DNA from: Tepidicaulis marinus
GTDB taxonomy: Bacteria; Pseudomonadota; Alphaproteobacteria; Parvibaculales; Parvibaculaceae
Length of the DNA stretch: 64,000 bases
Assembly (NCBI RefSeq): GCF_000739695.1
Contig: NZ_BBIO01000018.1
Span: forward strand, 1-64,000
Direction: 5' to 3'
Shown piece by piece: positions 54,684 to 64,000 of the stretch (positions within the stretch are counted from its first letter, which is position 1; each line of letters starts with the position of its first letter). Below the pieces are notes generated by a model. That model did not search any database. It saw only the letters and a program-made list of their open reading frames with translations, and had not been told where the DNA came from. Both the position numbers and the translations under genes were made by a program.

Positions 54684-55700
54684 TTAATACTGGTCTTCGA
54701 AACGCTTGGCCAGATCGTCGATATTTTCCGGCGGCCAGTTCGGCACTTCCATGCCGAGATGCAGGCCCATCTGCGCCAGCACTTCCTTGATCTCGTTCAA
54801 GGATTTGCGGCCGAAGTTCGGCGTGCGGAGCATTTCCGCTTCCGTCTTCTGAATGAGATCGCCGATATAAACGATGTTGTCGTTCTTCAGGCAATTGGCC
54901 GAACGGACCGAAAGTTCCAGCTCGTCCACTTTCTTCAGAAGCGCCGGGTTGAATTCCAGCTCCGGACGGCGGTCTTCGACGACGGCTTCCTTCGGCTCTT
55001 CGAAATTCACGAAGATCTGCAGCTGGTCCTGGAGAATGCGGGCGGCATAGGCCAGCGCATCGTCCGGCGTCAGCGAGCCGTCGGTTTCGATCTGCATGGT
55101 CAGCTTGTCATAGTCAAGCACCTGGCCTTCGCGGGTGTTCTCGACCTTGTAGGAAACGCGCTGCACGGGGCTGTAGAGGCTGTCGACCGGGATCAGGCCG
55201 ATCGGCGCATCTTCCGGGCGGTTGCGCTCGGCGGCGACATAGCCCTTGCCCGTGTTGACCGTGAATTCCATGCGGATTTCCGCGCCCTCGTCGAGGGTCA
55301 GCAGCGCATGGTTCGGGTCCAGAATGTCGATATCGGCGCCTGCCTCGATGTCGCCGGCCGTCACGATGCCGGGACCCGTTTTCACCAGGCTCATGCGCTT
55401 CGGGCCTTCCGCATGCAGCTTGAGCGCCATCTTCTTGATGTTCAAGATCACATCGGTGACGTCTTCGCGCACACCGGCGATCGAGGAGAACTCATGCAGC
55501 ACGCCGTCGATGTGCACCGCCGTCACCGCAGAGCCCTGCAGCGAGGACATCAGCACCCGGCGCAGCGAGTTGCCAAGGGTCATGCCGAAGCCGCGCTCGA
55601 GCGGTTCTGCAACCACCGTTGCCTGGCGCTTCGGGTCGTGGCCCGGCTGAACTTCAAGCTTGGCCGGCTTGATCAATTCTTCCCAATTCTTCTGGATCAC
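54684..55700 (-). CDS. rpoA: RNA polymerase alpha subunit
   Basis: A 338-residue alpha subunit. The N-terminal domain (1-230, with [18 protein letters not shown] and [11 protein letters not shown]) dimerises and nucleates assembly; the C-terminal domain (about 250-338, with [16 protein letters not shown] and ELRK-like helices, [19 protein letters not shown]) binds UP elements and activators. The start is GTG, giving the usual [12 protein letters not shown]. It lies between rpsK and rplQ. Confidence 0.98.
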   Translation of the reverse strand: MIQKNWEELIKPAKLEVQPGHDPKRQATVVAEPLERGFGMTLGNSLRRVLMSSLQGSAVTAVHIDGVLHEFSSIAGVREDVTDVILNIKKMALKLHAEGPKRMSLVKTGPGIVTAGDIEAGADIDILDPNHALLTLDEGAEIRMEFTVNTGKGYVAAERNRPEDAPIGLIPVDSLYSPVQRVSYKVENTREGQVLDYDKLTMQIETDGSLTPDDALAYAARILQDQLQIFVNFEEPKEAVVEDRRPELEFNPALLKKVDELELSVRSANCLKNDNIVYIGDLIQKTEAEMLRTPNFGRKSLNEIKEVLAQMGLHLGMEVPNWPPENIDDLAKRFEDQY

Positions 55701-55803
55701 TTGTGCAACCTCGTGCCGTTTTCGGGGGTTCGATCAAACACCCTGGGCAGCATTCCCTGCCCGTTCGATCCAGCACTGCAGCCCGCGGCCGCAGCGCTTC
55801 ATA

Positions 55804-56193
55804 TTAAACGCGCCGGCGCTTGGGCGGACGGCAGCCATTATGCGGGATCGGCGTCACATCGCGGATCGACGTGATCACGAAACCGGCTGCCTGCAGCGCG
55901 CGCAGAGCGGACTCGCGCCCGCCGCCCGGGCCGCTTACTTCCACTTCCAAGGTCTTCATGCCGTGCTCGGCAGCTTTCTTGCCGGCATCTTCGGCGGCAA
56001 CCTGCGCCGCGAACGGCGTAGATTTACGGCTGCCCTTGAAGCCCATCGTGCCCGACGAAGACCACGAGATCGCGTTGCCCTGGGCATCCGTGATCGTGAT
56101 CATCGTGTTGTTGAAGGAGGAATTCACATGGGCCACGCCAGAGGTGATGTTCTTCCGTTCCCGGCGTTTGACGCGTGTCTTTTCCTTGGCCAT
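55804..56193 (-). CDS. rpsK: 30S ribosomal protein S11
   Basis: A 129-residue protein of usual length. It has the family centre [18 protein letters not shown] in parts ([21 protein letters not shown]) and the C-terminal [21 protein letters not shown] (fragment [12 protein letters not shown]). S11 sits in the platform of the 30S subunit near the mRNA exit. It follows rpsM by 36 bases. Confidence 0.98.
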   Translation of the reverse strand: MAKEKTRVKRRERKNITSGVAHVNSSFNNTMITITDAQGNAISWSSSGTMGFKGSRKSTPFAAQVAAEDAGKKAAEHGMKTLEVEVSGPGGGRESALRALQAAGFVITSIRDVTPIPHNGCRPPKRRRV

Positions 56194-56229
56194 CTCTTAA
56201 CCTTCGTCGCTTGCGGAAAACCCGCGTGA

Positions 56230-56598
56230 TTACTTCTTCTTGCCGGCAATTGCTTTGGCCGGGCCTTTGCGGGTGCGCGCATTGGTATGCGTGCGCTGGC
56301 CGCGAACAGGAAGACCGCGGCGATGCCGCAAGCCGCGATAGCAGCCCAGATCCATCAAGCGCTTGATGTTCATGGCCGTTTCACGGCGCAGATCACCTTC
56401 CACGGTGTATCCGGCGTCGATCGTTTCACGGATCTGGATCACCTCGGCGTCGGTGAGTTCGTTCACGCGGCGCTCAGGGGCAATACCAACTTTCTCACAG
56501 ATATCGGCCGAGTGTTTGGCACCGATGCCGTGAATATATTGAAGCGCGATCACGACCCGCTTATTGGTCGGGATGTTGACGCCAGCGATACGAGCCAC
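56230..56598 (-). CDS. rpsM: 30S ribosomal protein S13
   Basis: A 122-residue protein starting with GTG ([15 protein letters not shown]). TAGGAGAG lies six bases upstream and fixes the start; the frame stays open to 56700 but that part is the untranslated leader. The C-terminus [19 protein letters not shown] is the conserved tail that reaches the P site and contacts L5. It is the first gene after the internal promoter. Confidence 0.98.
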   Translation of the reverse strand: MARIAGVNIPTNKRVVIALQYIHGIGAKHSADICEKVGIAPERRVNELTDAEVIQIRETIDAGYTVEGDLRRETAMNIKRLMDLGCYRGLRHRRGLPVRGQRTHTNARTRKGPAKAIAGKKK

Positions 56599-56664
56599 GT
56601 TGTCTCTCCTAATCCGAGGAATCGCAAGCCAAAAACCAGCACCAAGCAGCGCCCGGATTTGCCG

Positions 56665-56690
56665 AAAAATGCCGGAATTCCGCCATTTTT
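56665..56690 (-). promoter_or_regulatory. 26-bp near-perfect palindrome in the leader of rpsM
   Basis: Outer arms AAAAATG / CATTTTT (56665-56671 with 56684-56690), one symmetric C-C mismatch, and a 10-base palindromic core CGGAATTCCG (56673-56682). It sits about 40 bases into the predicted leader, 67 bases before the rpsM start. In RNA it could fold as a hairpin ending in U5, like an attenuator, or it may be a protein-binding site. Confidence 0.6.
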
Positions 56691-56738
56691 CCTTCAGCAA
56701 CCGAAAATCTGCCTGGAACTGTTGCTACGGAGGCCGGG

Positions 56739-56766
56739 ATTATAGGAATTACCCCAATCCAGTCAA
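56739..56766 (-). promoter_or_regulatory. Sigma-70-type promoter of rpsM-rpsK-rpoA-rplQ
   Basis: On minus, TTGACT (56761-56766) is followed after 16 bases by TATAAT (56739-56744), a near-consensus housekeeping promoter in alphaproteobacterial terms too. Transcription would begin near 56731, making a leader of about 130 bases before rpsM. It lies between the adk stop and rpsM. Confidence 0.75.
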
Positions 56767-56795
56767 CCGCTTAGGCAGCAGTTCCTGCGTTTCTT

Positions 56796-57368
56796 CTACA
56801 GTTTCAGCACGGCCTCAATTTCAGCCGTGACATCGTCAATCGATTTCATGCCGTCAACCGACCGGAGAATGCCTTTTTTCCCGTAATAGTCGATCAAAGG
56901 CGCAGTTTGTTCATGATAAACCCCAAGCCGCTTTTTCAGCGCTTCGGCATTATCATCCGCCCGGGCGCCCCCGGCGGTCTCCGCGGCCCGGGTTTCGATC
57001 CGGGACAACAGAATCTTGTCATCAACTTTCAGCTCGATCACCGCATCGAGCGCTTCGCCGCGGGCGGCCAGCATCCCGTCCAGCGCCTCGGCCTGGGCCA
57101 CATTCCGCGGGAAACCGTCCAGAATATAGCCGTTTTTACAGTCGGCCTGCTCGGTGCGCTCGGAAATGATACGGACGACCACATCATCCGGCACCAGATC
57201 GCCGCGCGCCATGATCGCCTCGGCCTTTTTGCCCACTTCCGTGCCCGCGGCAACGGCAGCGCGCAGCATGTCGCCCGTCGACAATTGCACGAGCCCGTGG
57301 CTCTCCTGGATACGCTGGGCTTGCGTCCCCTTGCCCGCGCCGGGAGGGCCCAAGAAAATCAACTTCAT
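56796..57368 (-). CDS. adk: Adenylate kinase, short (LID-less) form
   Basis: A 190-residue enzyme that interconverts ATP + AMP and 2 ADP. It has the P-loop GPPGAGKGT (7-15), [17 protein letters not shown] and the short linker RIETRAAET in place of the long LID domain, typical of alphaproteobacterial Adk. The start overlaps the secY stop by four bases (ATGA), so translation is coupled. Placement inside the spc operon after secY is common in this class. Confidence 0.97.
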   Translation of the reverse strand: MKLIFLGPPGAGKGTQAQRIQESHGLVQLSTGDMLRAAVAAGTEVGKKAEAIMARGDLVPDDVVVRIISERTEQADCKNGYILDGFPRNVAQAEALDGMLAARGEALDAVIELKVDDKILLSRIETRAAETAGGARADDNAEALKKRLGVYHEQTAPLIDYYGKKGILRSVDGMKSIDDVTAEIEAVLKL

Positions 57369-58696
57369 CGACGGCTTCCCCTGAGCTTGGACTTCTTGAT
57401 GAGTCCTTCATACTGATGCGCAAGCAGATGGCTCTGAATCTGGGCGACCGTATCCATGGTCACGCTTACGACAATCAGAAGAGACGTACCGCCGAAATAG
57501 AACGGCACGCTGTACTGAGAAATAAGAATTTCAGGCAAGAGGCAGACCAGCGTGATATAACCCGCGCCCACCACCGTCAGGCGGGTCAGCACGTAGTCGA
57601 TATATTCCGCCGTGCGCTTGCCGGGACGGATACCGGGAATGAACCCGCCATATTTGCGCAGGTTTTCCGCCGTATCCTCGGGATTGAAAACAATCGCCGT
57701 ATAGAAAAAGCAGAAGAAAATAATGCCCGCCGCATAAAGCGCCATATAGAGCGGCTGGCCATGGCCGAGCAGCGCCGTCACCGTGTTCAGCCAGCCCGGG
57801 CCCTGCCCTTGCGTGAAATTGGCCAGCGTGATCGGCAGCAGCAGAATGGACGATGCGAAAATCGGCGGAATGACGCCGGCCGTGTTCAGCTTCAGCGGCA
57901 GATGCGAGCTGTCGCCGCCATAAATCTTCATGCCCACCTGGCGCTTCGGATACTGCACGATGAGCCGCCGCTGCGCCCGCTCCATGAAGACGATGGCCGC
58001 GATAACGCCCACCACCATGATCAGCAGGAAGAGGATCAGCGCCGTGGAAATCGCGCCCTCACGGCCAAGTTCCAGCGTGCCGACCAATGCGGCAGGAAGC
58101 TCGGCGACGATGCCGGCGAAAATGATCAGCGAAATCCCGTTGCCCACGCCGCGCGCGGTGATCTGCTCACCCAGCCACATCAGGAAAACGGTGCCGCCCA
58201 CCAGCGTAATCACCGTGCTCGCGCGGAAGAAAAGCCCCGGATCGAGCACCACATTGCCCGCCCCTTCCAGACCGACGGCAATGCCGTAACCCTGCAAAGT
58301 GGCCAGAAGCACCGTGCCGTAGCGGGTATATTGGGTGATCTGCTTACGGCCTTGCTCGCCTTCCTTCTTGAGCTGCGCCAGATGCGGGCTCACCGTCGTC
58401 ATCAACTGAATGATGATCGAGGCGGAAATGTAGGGCATGATCGTCAGCGCGAAGATCGCCATCCGGCCGACCGCCCCGCCCGAGAACATGTTGAAGACGC
58501 CGAGCAAACCGCTCTGCTGCTGCTGGAAAACTTGTGCCAGCGCTGCAGGGTCGATGCCGGGGAGCGGGATGTAGGTACCGAGCCGATAAATGATCAGCGC
58601 GCCGAGCGTAAACCAAAGCCGCTTCTTCAGTTCCTCCGCCTTTGCAAAGGCAGAGAAATTCAGATTTGCCGCCAGCTGTTCCGCCGCTGATGCCAT
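57365..58696 (-). CDS. secY: Preprotein translocase channel SecY
   Basis: A 443-residue membrane protein with ten helices forming the protein-conducting channel with SecE and SecG. It has the N-terminal [28 protein letters not shown] in parts ([21 protein letters not shown]), the [10 protein letters not shown] region, and cytoplasmic loops with [22 protein letters not shown] (fragment [16 protein letters not shown]) contacting ribosome and SecA. It lies between rplO and adk. Confidence 0.98.
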   Translation of the reverse strand: MASAAEQLAANLNFSAFAKAEELKKRLWFTLGALIIYRLGTYIPLPGIDPAALAQVFQQQQSGLLGVFNMFSGGAVGRMAIFALTIMPYISASIIIQLMTTVSPHLAQLKKEGEQGRKQITQYTRYGTVLLATLQGYGIAVGLEGAGNVVLDPGLFFRASTVITLVGGTVFLMWLGEQITARGVGNGISLIIFAGIVAELPAALVGTLELGREGAISTALILFLLIMVVGVIAAIVFMERAQRRLIVQYPKRQVGMKIYGGDSSHLPLKLNTAGVIPPIFASSILLLPITLANFTQGQGPGWLNTVTALLGHGQPLYMALYAAGIIFFCFFYTAIVFNPEDTAENLRKYGGFIPGIRPGKRTAEYIDYVLTRLTVVGAGYITLVCLLPEILISQYSVPFYFGGTSLLIVVSVTMDTVAQIQSHLLAHQYEGLIKKSKLRGSRR

Positions 58697-58749
58697 ATCA
58701 TGCCGCTCCAGGCAAAGGGCAGGTCGATGCCTGCCCTAATTTCTTGGAA

Positions 58750-59229
58750 TTATTCGGACGCTTCCGGTTTCGGGGCGACCTTGACGCTGCCGCCCGCTTT
58801 TTCGACCGCCTCGATGGCCCCCTTGGAAGCCCCCGCGATGTCGAAATTCACCTTGGCTTTCAGCTCGCCCTTGGCCAGAAGACGCACACCGTCCTTCTTC
58901 ACCCGGCGGATCACGCCGGCAGCTTGCAGGGCTTCACCCGTAACCGGCGCATTCGCATCGAGCTTGCCTGCATCGATGGCGGTCTGCACGCGGCCCAGAT
59001 TGACCTCGTTATATTCCTTCGGAGAGGGCACGTTGAAGCCGCGCTTCGGCAGGCGCCGGTGCAGAGCCGTCTGACCGCCCTCATACCCTTTGATGGCCAC
59101 GCCCGAACGGGATTTCTGACCCTTGACGCCCCGGCCGCCGGTCTTGCCCTTGCCGGAACCGATACCGCGGCCCACACGCATACGGGACTTACGGGCACCT
59201 TCGTTATCGGAAAGCTGATTGAGCTTCAT
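58750..59229 (-). CDS. rplO: 50S ribosomal protein L15
   Basis: A 159-residue protein with the Gly/Arg-rich N-terminus typical of L15 ([24 protein letters not shown], seen as [15 protein letters not shown]), FEGGQ-type stretch [17 protein letters not shown], and a C-terminal [22 protein letters not shown] segment. L15 helps late 50S assembly. It sits between rpmD and secY. Confidence 0.98.
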   Translation of the reverse strand: MKLNQLSDNEGARKSRMRVGRGIGSGKGKTGGRGVKGQKSRSGVAIKGYEGGQTALHRRLPKRGFNVPSPKEYNEVNLGRVQTAIDAGKLDANAPVTGEALQAAGVIRRVKKDGVRLLAKGELKAKVNFDIAGASKGAIEAVEKAGGSVKVAPKPEASE

Positions 59230-59255
59230 TTCTCTGTCCTCGCCGCTGACGCGGT

Positions 59256-59450
59256 TTACGATTCTTCGACGATCCGCACCAAGTGTGCGACCTTGTTGAC
59301 CATGCCGCGCACGGAAGGCGTATCTTCCAGCACGGAGGTCTTATGCATTTTGTTGAGCCCGAGGCCGATCAATGTCTGCCGCTGATCGGGCTTGCGCCGG
59401 ATCGGGCTGGCGATCTGCTGGACCGTAAGAGTGGATTTCTTGGCTGCCAT
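59256..59450 (-). CDS. rpmD: 50S ribosomal protein L30
   Basis: A 64-residue protein of the short bacterial L30 type: [30 protein letters not shown] (fragments [15 protein letters not shown] and [11 protein letters not shown]) and [16 protein letters not shown]. It lies between rpsE and rplO, the usual place, with 21 bases after rpsE. Confidence 0.97.
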   Translation of the reverse strand: MAAKKSTLTVQQIASPIRRKPDQRQTLIGLGLNKMHKTSVLEDTPSVRGMVNKVAHLVRIVEES

Positions 59451-59471
59451 CGGTCTAATCCTCGCTCAGGC

Positions 59472-60023
59472 TTACTCGCTTGCCAGCGCTTCGCCAGCGC
59501 CATCGCTGCGGCGGCCAACAATGTCAGAAACTTTCTTGCCCCGGCGCGACGCGACCATGCGCGGGCTCTGCTCCAGCGACAGCGCATCGAACGTTGCGCG
59601 CACCATGTTATAGGGATTCGAGGAGCCGAGCGACTTGGCAACCACGTCCTGAACGCCCAGCGTTTCGAACACGGCGCGCATCGGACCGCCTGCGATGATC
59701 CCGGTGCCGGGAGGCGCCGAACGCAGGACCACGCGGCCCGCGCCATGACGGCCTTCGATATCGTGGTGCAGCGTACGCCCTTCGCGCAGCGGCACGCGCA
59801 GCATGTTGCGCTTGGCCGATTCCGTCGCCTTGCGGATGGCTTCCGGCACTTCGCGCGCCTTGCCGTGGCCGAAGCCGACCCGGCCCTTCTGGTCGCCCAC
59901 GACGACGAGAGCCGCGAAACCGAAACGCCGGCCGCCCTTCACCACCTTTGCGACGCGGTTGATATGGACCAGCTTGTCCACAAATTCGCTATCGCGCTCT
60001 TCCCGGTTGTCCTTACGTGCCAC
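59472..60023 (-). CDS. rpsE: 30S ribosomal protein S5
   Basis: A 183-residue protein starting with GTG ([33 protein letters not shown]; fragments [16 protein letters not shown] and [17 protein letters not shown]). The S5 domain signature and the AVVVGDQKG-type stretch ([13 protein letters not shown]) are present; S5 guards decoding fidelity and spectinomycin binding. Confidence 0.98.
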   Translation of the reverse strand: MARKDNREERDSEFVDKLVHINRVAKVVKGGRRFGFAALVVVGDQKGRVGFGHGKAREVPEAIRKATESAKRNMLRVPLREGRTLHHDIEGRHGAGRVVLRSAPPGTGIIAGGPMRAVFETLGVQDVVAKSLGSSNPYNMVRATFDALSLEQSPRMVASRRGKKVSDIVGRRSDGAGEALASE

Positions 60024-60048
60024 TTTGCTCGTCCTTTGAATTGAGACC

Positions 60049-60402
60049 TTAGAAGCTCAGGCCGCCCTCGCGGGCAGCGTCGGCAAGGGCCTTCACCCGG
60101 CCGTGGTAGATATAACCGCCACGGTCGAAAACCACTTCCTTCACACCGGCTTCCAGCGCGCGCTTGGCGACCAGTTTACCGATCTCGGCTGCAGCCGCCT
60201 GGTCCGCACCCTTTGCAGTGAAGTCTTTTTCCAGCGTCGAGGCCGAAGCCAGCGTCACGCCCTTCGTGTCGTCAATGACTTGGGCATAGATATGCTTCGA
60301 CGACCGGAAGACCGACAGCCGCAGGCGACCATTCGACATTTTGCGCAAACGGGCGCGATTGCGCTGTTTCCGCCGCTCGTTCAGATTGCGTTGCTTGCTC
60401 AT
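60049..60402 (-). CDS. rplR: 50S ribosomal protein L18
   Basis: A 117-residue protein that binds 5S rRNA. The basic N-terminus, [18 protein letters not shown] and the C-terminal [24 protein letters not shown] (fragment [17 protein letters not shown]) match the family. It lies eight bases after rplF and before rpsE. Confidence 0.98.
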   Translation of the reverse strand: MSKQRNLNERRKQRNRARLRKMSNGRLRLSVFRSSKHIYAQVIDDTKGVTLASASTLEKDFTAKGADQAAAAEIGKLVAKRALEAGVKEVVFDRGGYIYHGRVKALADAAREGGLSF

Positions 60403-60410
60403 GGCTCTCG

Positions 60411-60944
60411 TTACTTCTTCTTGCCTTCCTTACGGAAGATGTATTCGTCCGAATAACGTACACCCTTGCCCTTATAAGGCTCCGGCGGGCGGTATCCGCG
60501 AATTTCTGCCGCGACCTGACCGACTTTCTGCTTGTCGATCCCGGTAATTTCGATTTCGGTCGGCTTCGGCGTTGCCACCTGAATACCTTCCGGCACCTCG
60601 TAAACCACATCGTGGCTGAAACCAAGAGCCAGCTGCAGTTTCTGACCCTGGGCCTGCGCACGGTAGCCGACGCCGGTGATTTCCAGGTTCTTCTTGAACC
60701 CTTCCGCCACACCGTCGACCAGGTTCTGTACCAGCGTGCGCTGCATACCCCACATGGAGCGGGCCCGCTTGCTGTCGTCGCGCGGAGCCACGGCGATGCC
60801 GTCTTCGCCCTGCGAGATCGATACTTCGTCCACCAGCGTGAGCGAAAGCTGACCTTTCGGGCCTTTCACCGCCACGCTCTGCCCGTCGATGTTCACAGTC
60901 ACGCCGTTCGGGACGGTGATGGGTAGTTTACCAATTCGCGACAT
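60411..60944 (-). CDS. rplF: 50S ribosomal protein L6
   Basis: A 177-residue protein with two L6 domains, beginning [14 protein letters not shown] and ending with [24 protein letters not shown] in parts ([13 protein letters not shown]). It contacts the sarcin-ricin loop region of the 50S subunit. It lies between rpsH and rplR. Confidence 0.98.
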   Translation of the reverse strand: MSRIGKLPITVPNGVTVNIDGQSVAVKGPKGQLSLTLVDEVSISQGEDGIAVAPRDDSKRARSMWGMQRTLVQNLVDGVAEGFKKNLEITGVGYRAQAQGQKLQLALGFSHDVVYEVPEGIQVATPKPTEIEITGIDKQKVGQVAAEIRGYRPPEPYKGKGVRYSDEYIFRKEGKKK

Positions 60945-60983
60945 CGTTTTCGCTTCCTTGATCCGTTAGTCTGTTCCACCGTC

Positions 60984-61382
60984 TTAGAAGACGCGGCACA
61001 GAACCTCGCCGCCGACATTATTTTCACGCGCCGACGCGTCAGACATCACACCTTTGGGCGTCGACAGGATCGAAACGCCGAGGCCGTTGCGCACCGCGGG
61101 AATGCCCCGCGCCGAGGAGTAAACCCGGCGGCCCGGAGTGGATACCCGCTGAATTTCGCGAATGACCGGATGGCCCTCGTGATACTTCAGATGCACCTCA
61201 AATTCGGACTTGCCGCCGCCATGGTCCACGCGGCTATACCCGCGAATAAACCCTTCGGCTTCAAGTACATCCAGAACCCAGCCACGCAACTTGGAAGCCG
61301 GCGTGGAAACCGTCGACTTGCCCCGCATTTGGGCATTACGGATACGCGTCAGCATATCTCCGAGCGGATCGGTCATTGTCAT
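60984..61382 (-). CDS. rpsH: 30S ribosomal protein S8
   Basis: A 132-residue protein: [22 protein letters not shown] at the start (fragment [14 protein letters not shown]) and [30 protein letters not shown] at the end (fragment [15 protein letters not shown]). In E. coli S8 represses translation of the spc genes through an rplE site. An ATG two codons in (61376) is an alternative start. Confidence 0.98.
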   Translation of the reverse strand: MTMTDPLGDMLTRIRNAQMRGKSTVSTPASKLRGWVLDVLEAEGFIRGYSRVDHGGGKSEFEVHLKYHEGHPVIREIQRVSTPGRRVYSSARGIPAVRNGLGVSILSTPKGVMSDASARENNVGGEVLCRVF

Positions 61383-61395
61383 GCGATCGCCCTCC

Positions 61396-61701
61396 TTACC
61401 AGCTCGACTTCACAAGCCCCGGAACCAGGCCATTCGACCCCAGCTCCCTGAGCGCAATACGTGACATACGCAGTTTGCGGTAATAAGCGCGCGGGCGTCC
61501 GGTCACATCGCAGCGATTGCGGATGCGGACCTTGGCCGAGTTGCGCGGCAGTTTCGCAAGGTCGAGCTGCGCTTGGAAGCGCTCCTCGGCCGAAAGCGAC
61601 TTATCACTCGCAACCGCCTTAAGCTTCTCGCGCTTGTTTGCATAGCGCGCGACCAGCTTCTGACGTTTCATATTCTTTTCAATGGCGCTCTTCTTAGCCA
61701 C
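61396..61701 (-). CDS. rpsN: 30S ribosomal protein S14 (zinc-independent)
   Basis: A 101-residue protein of the long form without the zinc CxxC pairs: [66 protein letters not shown] (fragments [20 protein letters not shown] and [11 protein letters not shown]). The start is GTG. It precedes rpsH. Confidence 0.97.
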   Translation of the reverse strand: MAKKSAIEKNMKRQKLVARYANKREKLKAVASDKSLSAEERFQAQLDLAKLPRNSAKVRIRNRCDVTGRPRAYYRKLRMSRIALRELGSNGLVPGLVKSSW

Positions 61702-61741
61702 TTAAACCTCCGATGACCGCATTGCGGACCCGTGTCCAAAA

Positions 61742-62299
61742 TTATTTGATGAAGGGAAAATTGAAGCCCTTCAACAACTCCCGTGCCTCATCATCCGTCT
61801 TCGCCGTGGTGCAGACGATGATGTCCATACCGCGTACCTCATCGACCTTGTCATAGTCGATTTCGGGGAAAACGATATGCTCGCGAAGGCCCATGGCGTA
61901 GTTGCCGTTGCCGTCGAAACTCTTGCCGTTCAGGCCGCGGAAGTCACGCACGCGCGGCAGAGCGATGTTCACCAGCCGGTCCAGAAATTCGTACATCTGG
62001 GCCCGGCGCAGCGTCACCTTGCAGCCGATTGCCATGCCGTCGCGGATCTTGAAGCCGGCTTCCGACTTCTTCGCACGGGTCACGATCGGCTTTTGACCGG
62101 AAATCGCGGTCAAATCGGCGACGGCGGCTTCCATCTTCTTTTTATCGGCGGCGGCTTCGCCGACACCCATATTGATCACGATCTTGTCCAGACGCGGCAC
62201 CTGGTGCACGTTGGCATAGCTGTACTTTTCCTGCAGCTGCGCTCGGATCTGATCGTCATACTGCTTTTTCAGCCGCGGCGTGTATTGCGCATCAGCCAT
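61742..62299 (-). CDS. rplE: 50S ribosomal protein L5
   Basis: A 185-residue protein: [44 protein letters not shown] (fragments [14 protein letters not shown] and [18 protein letters not shown]), and [19 protein letters not shown] near the end. It binds 5S rRNA and the P-site tRNA. Its first eight bases overlap the end of rplX. Confidence 0.98.
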   Translation of the reverse strand: MADAQYTPRLKKQYDDQIRAQLQEKYSYANVHQVPRLDKIVINMGVGEAAADKKKMEAAVADLTAISGQKPIVTRAKKSEAGFKIRDGMAIGCKVTLRRAQMYEFLDRLVNIALPRVRDFRGLNGKSFDGNGNYAMGLREHIVFPEIDYDKVDEVRGMDIIVCTTAKTDDEARELLKGFNFPFIK

Positions 62300-62609
62300 C
62301 GATCACTTCTCCCGACGCCTTGGCGTACCGAACCTTGCGCCCGTCATCGAGCGTCTTGAACCCTACCCGTGTCGCCTTACCGGACTTCGGATCGACCAAA
62401 GCCAGGTTCGACAACTGAATTTTCGCTTCGCGGCGCTGCAGCCCGCCGGGACCCGTCTGGGACGCGCGTTCGTGGCGCGTGACCATATTGACGCCCTGAA
62501 CAAGCGCCCGTTCTTCCTGCGGGAAGACGCCGAGAACCTGGCCCTGCTTGCCCTTGTCTTTGCCCGTCAGCACGACGACCTTGTCGCCCTTCTTAATCTT
62601 CGCAGCCAT
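62292..62609 (-). CDS. rplX: 50S ribosomal protein L24
   Basis: A 105-residue protein with the KOW motif ([23 protein letters not shown], seen as [16 protein letters not shown]) and [20 protein letters not shown]. It initiates 50S assembly. It shares one base with rplN upstream and overlaps rplE by eight. Confidence 0.98.
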   Translation of the reverse strand: MAAKIKKGDKVVVLTGKDKGKQGQVLGVFPQEERALVQGVNMVTRHERASQTGPGGLQRREAKIQLSNLALVDPKSGKATRVGFKTLDDGRKVRYAKASGEVIDG

Positions 62610-62977
62610 CAGATCACCTCCGGCGCGAGCGAAACGATCTTCATGTGGCTCTTCGCACGCAGCTCACGGGTTACCGGGCCGAAGATACGCGTCCCCACCG
62701 GCTCACCCTGGTTGTTAATCAGCACCGCAGCGTTGCGGTCGAAACGGATGACGCTGCCGTCGGGACGGCGGATGTCCTTGGCGGTACGAACGACGACCGC
62801 CTTCATCACATCACCCTTTTTCACACGGCCGCGCGGAATGGCTTCCTTTACGCTGACCACGATAATGTCGCCAATGCCGGCATATTTTCTCTTCGAACCG
62901 CCCAGCACCTTGATGCACTGAACGCGACGAGCGCCCGAATTGTCCGCGACATCCAAGTTCGTCTGCATCTGAATCAT
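62609..62977 (-). CDS. rplN: 50S ribosomal protein L14
   Basis: A 122-residue protein, standard length: [28 protein letters not shown] (fragment [18 protein letters not shown]) and [28 protein letters not shown] (fragment [12 protein letters not shown]). It is at the interface that binds 30S helix 14. It lies between rpsQ and rplX. Confidence 0.98.
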   Translation of the reverse strand: MIQMQTNLDVADNSGARRVQCIKVLGGSKRKYAGIGDIIVVSVKEAIPRGRVKKGDVMKAVVVRTAKDIRRPDGSVIRFDRNAAVLINNQGEPVGTRIFGPVTRELRAKSHMKIVSLAPEVI

Positions 62978-63026
62978 GGCTGTCTGCCCTTCACCTTAAG
63001 CGAGAGACCGGATACCCAAATGGGTT

Positions 63027-63263
63027 TCAGGCTTCGTCTCGAATAACTTCCCAACGTTTGCTCTTCGAAATCGGCGGGCATTCGCGGATGCGAACGGTCT
63101 CGCCTTCTTTCACCGTATTCGTCTCGTCATGCGCATGGTAGCGCTTCGACCGGCGCACGGTTTTCTTCAAAACCGGATCGATGAAGCGGCGCTCGACATT
63201 GACGACCACGGTCTTGTCGTTCTTGTCGCTCACGACGACGCCCTGCAGGATACGTTTCGGCAT
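63027..63263 (-). CDS. rpsQ: 30S ribosomal protein S17
   Basis: A 78-residue protein with [18 protein letters not shown] and the C-terminal [18 protein letters not shown], typical of S17. It binds 16S rRNA early in assembly. It lies three bases after rpmC. Confidence 0.97.
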   Translation of the reverse strand: MPKRILQGVVVSDKNDKTVVVNVERRFIDPVLKKTVRRSKRYHAHDETNTVKEGETVRIRECPPISKSKRWEVIRDEA

Positions 63264-63266
63264 AGG

Positions 63267-63470
63267 TTACTCCTTGCCTGCTTCCAGCGCGCGGGCGCGC
63301 TGAACGGTCTGAACTCGCGCAATGTCCTTGCGCACCTGGCGCACGCGGAACGTGTTCTCAAGCTGTCCGCTGGCTGCTTGAAAGCGCAGGTTGAACTGCT
63401 CTTTCTTAAGCTTCACCAGCTCATCGGACAGCTGGTCCGGCGTCATATCTCTCAGCTCGCTGGCCTTCAT
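63267..63470 (-). CDS. rpmC: 50S ribosomal protein L29
   Basis: A 67-residue protein: [50 protein letters not shown] (fragments [19 protein letters not shown] and [10 protein letters not shown]). L29 helps anchor SRP and trigger factor near the tunnel exit. It lies between rplP and rpsQ. Confidence 0.97.
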   Translation of the reverse strand: MKASELRDMTPDQLSDELVKLKKEQFNLRFQAASGQLENTFRVRQVRKDIARVQTVQRARALEAGKE

Positions 63471-63510
63471 GGCCTCATCCTCTCTCTAACGCTTGGGGCG
63501 TCACGCCCGC

Positions 63511-63930
63511 TTATGCCCCTTCGCCAGGACGGCTGACGAAACGTGTCTTGATCGGCAGCTTGGCTGCCGCCAGCTTCAAGGCTTCTTCCGCCACATCGTG
63601 CGGAACGCCGTCCACTTCGAACATGATCCGGCCGGGCTTCACGCGGGCCGCCCAATATTCAGGCGAACCTTTACCTTTACCCATACGGACTTCCGTCGGC
63701 TTCTTGGAGACCGGCACATCCGGGAAAATCCGGATCCACACACGGCCGGCACGCTTCATGTGACGCGTGATGGCACGGCGGGCGGCTTCGATCTGCCGGG
63801 ACGTGATCCGTTCAGGTTCCATCGCCTTCAGGCCATAGGCGCCGAAGTTGAGCGCAGTGCCGCCCTTCGCCACACCATGAATGCGGCCCTTATGCGCCTT
63901 GCGGAACTTTGTGCGCTTCGGTTGCAGCAT
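63511..63930 (-). CDS. rplP: 50S ribosomal protein L16
   Basis: A 139-residue protein: [19 protein letters not shown] start, [54 protein letters not shown] in the middle (fragments [19 protein letters not shown] and [15 protein letters not shown]). L16 is needed for A-site tRNA positioning. It starts 31 bases after the rpsC stop. Confidence 0.98.
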   Translation of the reverse strand: MLQPKRTKFRKAHKGRIHGVAKGGTALNFGAYGLKAMEPERITSRQIEAARRAITRHMKRAGRVWIRIFPDVPVSKKPTEVRMGKGKGSPEYWAARVKPGRIMFEVDGVPHDVAEEALKLAAAKLPIKTRFVSRPGEGA

Positions 63931-63961
63931 CTTTCAAACTCTCTCGTTTCCCGTTCGCCGA

Positions 63962-64000
63962 TCAGTTGGCGCCGGCATCGCGGCGACGGCCGCCATCTCC
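63962..64000 (-). CDS. rpsC: 30S ribosomal protein S3, C-terminal end (cut by window)
   Basis: Only the last 12 codons and the stop are present (GDGGRRRDAGAN). The segment is Gly/Arg-rich, as in the tails of alphaproteobacterial S3. The assignment rests mainly on gene order, since rpsC precedes rplP in the S10 operon. Confidence 0.7.
   Translation of the reverse strand, partial: GDGGRRRDAGAN

Overview
The window is GC-rich, densely packed chromosomal DNA from an alphaproteobacterium. Several genes point there: a divK-pleD cell-cycle pair with a DUF3572 gene in front, mipZ, eipB (DUF1849), DUF1489, an ATP12-type F1-ATPase chaperone, a Pam18/TimB-like J protein, and an adk gene inserted after secY in a ribosomal operon that lacks rpsD and rpmJ. 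I cannot fix the genus. There is no phage, insertion sequence, CRISPR array or rRNA, and one tRNA (tRNA-Leu, anticodon GAG).

Layout. 0-8.3 kb: divK-pleD on the minus strand, then DUF3572, a HAD protein, a ROK sugar kinase and dinB on plus; eipB on minus, overlapping dinB tail to tail; a 2-hydroxyacid dehydrogenase; and a second diguanylate cyclase behind a sigma-54-type promoter. 8.3-14.3 kb: an agmatine-deiminase-fold protein that lacks its catalytic cysteine, then RidA, a FemAB-like transferase, a HIT hydrolase, a lipoprotein beta-propeller, a VOC protein and a small secreted protein. 14.3-21.7 kb: clpS-clpA, a penicillin-binding carboxypeptidase with a SPOR domain, the J protein, mipZ and an SH3 protein. 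21.8-27.2 kb: a glutamine-synthetase-like ligase, an aldehyde dehydrogenase and an iron alcohol dehydrogenase, which may form a gamma-glutamylation route for an amine or amino alcohol, then panC.

27.3-37.1 kb: acyl-CoA catabolism, with both methylcrotonyl-CoA carboxylase subunits, a thiolase, an acyl-CoA thioesterase and isovaleryl-CoA dehydrogenase (the upper part of leucine breakdown), mixed with a secreted or anchored esterase and a PAP2 phosphatase. 37.2-44.6 kb: a Kelch protein, mgtE, tRNA-Leu, an APS reductase with a siroheme-synthase-type protein, an orphan fliN, lipB, a bactofilin-like membrane protein and a GH84 hydrolase. 44.6-48.1 kb: propionyl-CoA carboxylase pccB-pccA. 48.3-54.0 kb: a tight minus-strand chain degP, rarA, crcB, an rluA-family gene, gph and the ATP12 chaperone.

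54.2-64 kb: the S10/spc/alpha ribosomal superoperon, all on minus and read from the window's right edge: rpsC (only its 3' end), rplP, rpmC, rpsQ, rplN, rplX, rplE, rpsN, rpsH, rplF, rplR, rpsE, rpmD, rplO, secY, adk, rpsM, rpsK, rpoA, rplQ. An intrinsic terminator follows rplQ. A near-consensus sigma-70 promoter sits between adk and rpsM, so the alpha part can be transcribed on its own.

Most of the window is ordinary core chromosome. The best leads are the cysteine-less agmatine-deiminase homologue, the sigma-54 promoter before a diguanylate cyclase, the GS-like/ALDH/Fe-ADH cluster, an intergenic element of two inverted palindromes with compensatory changes, and the palindrome in the alpha-operon leader.
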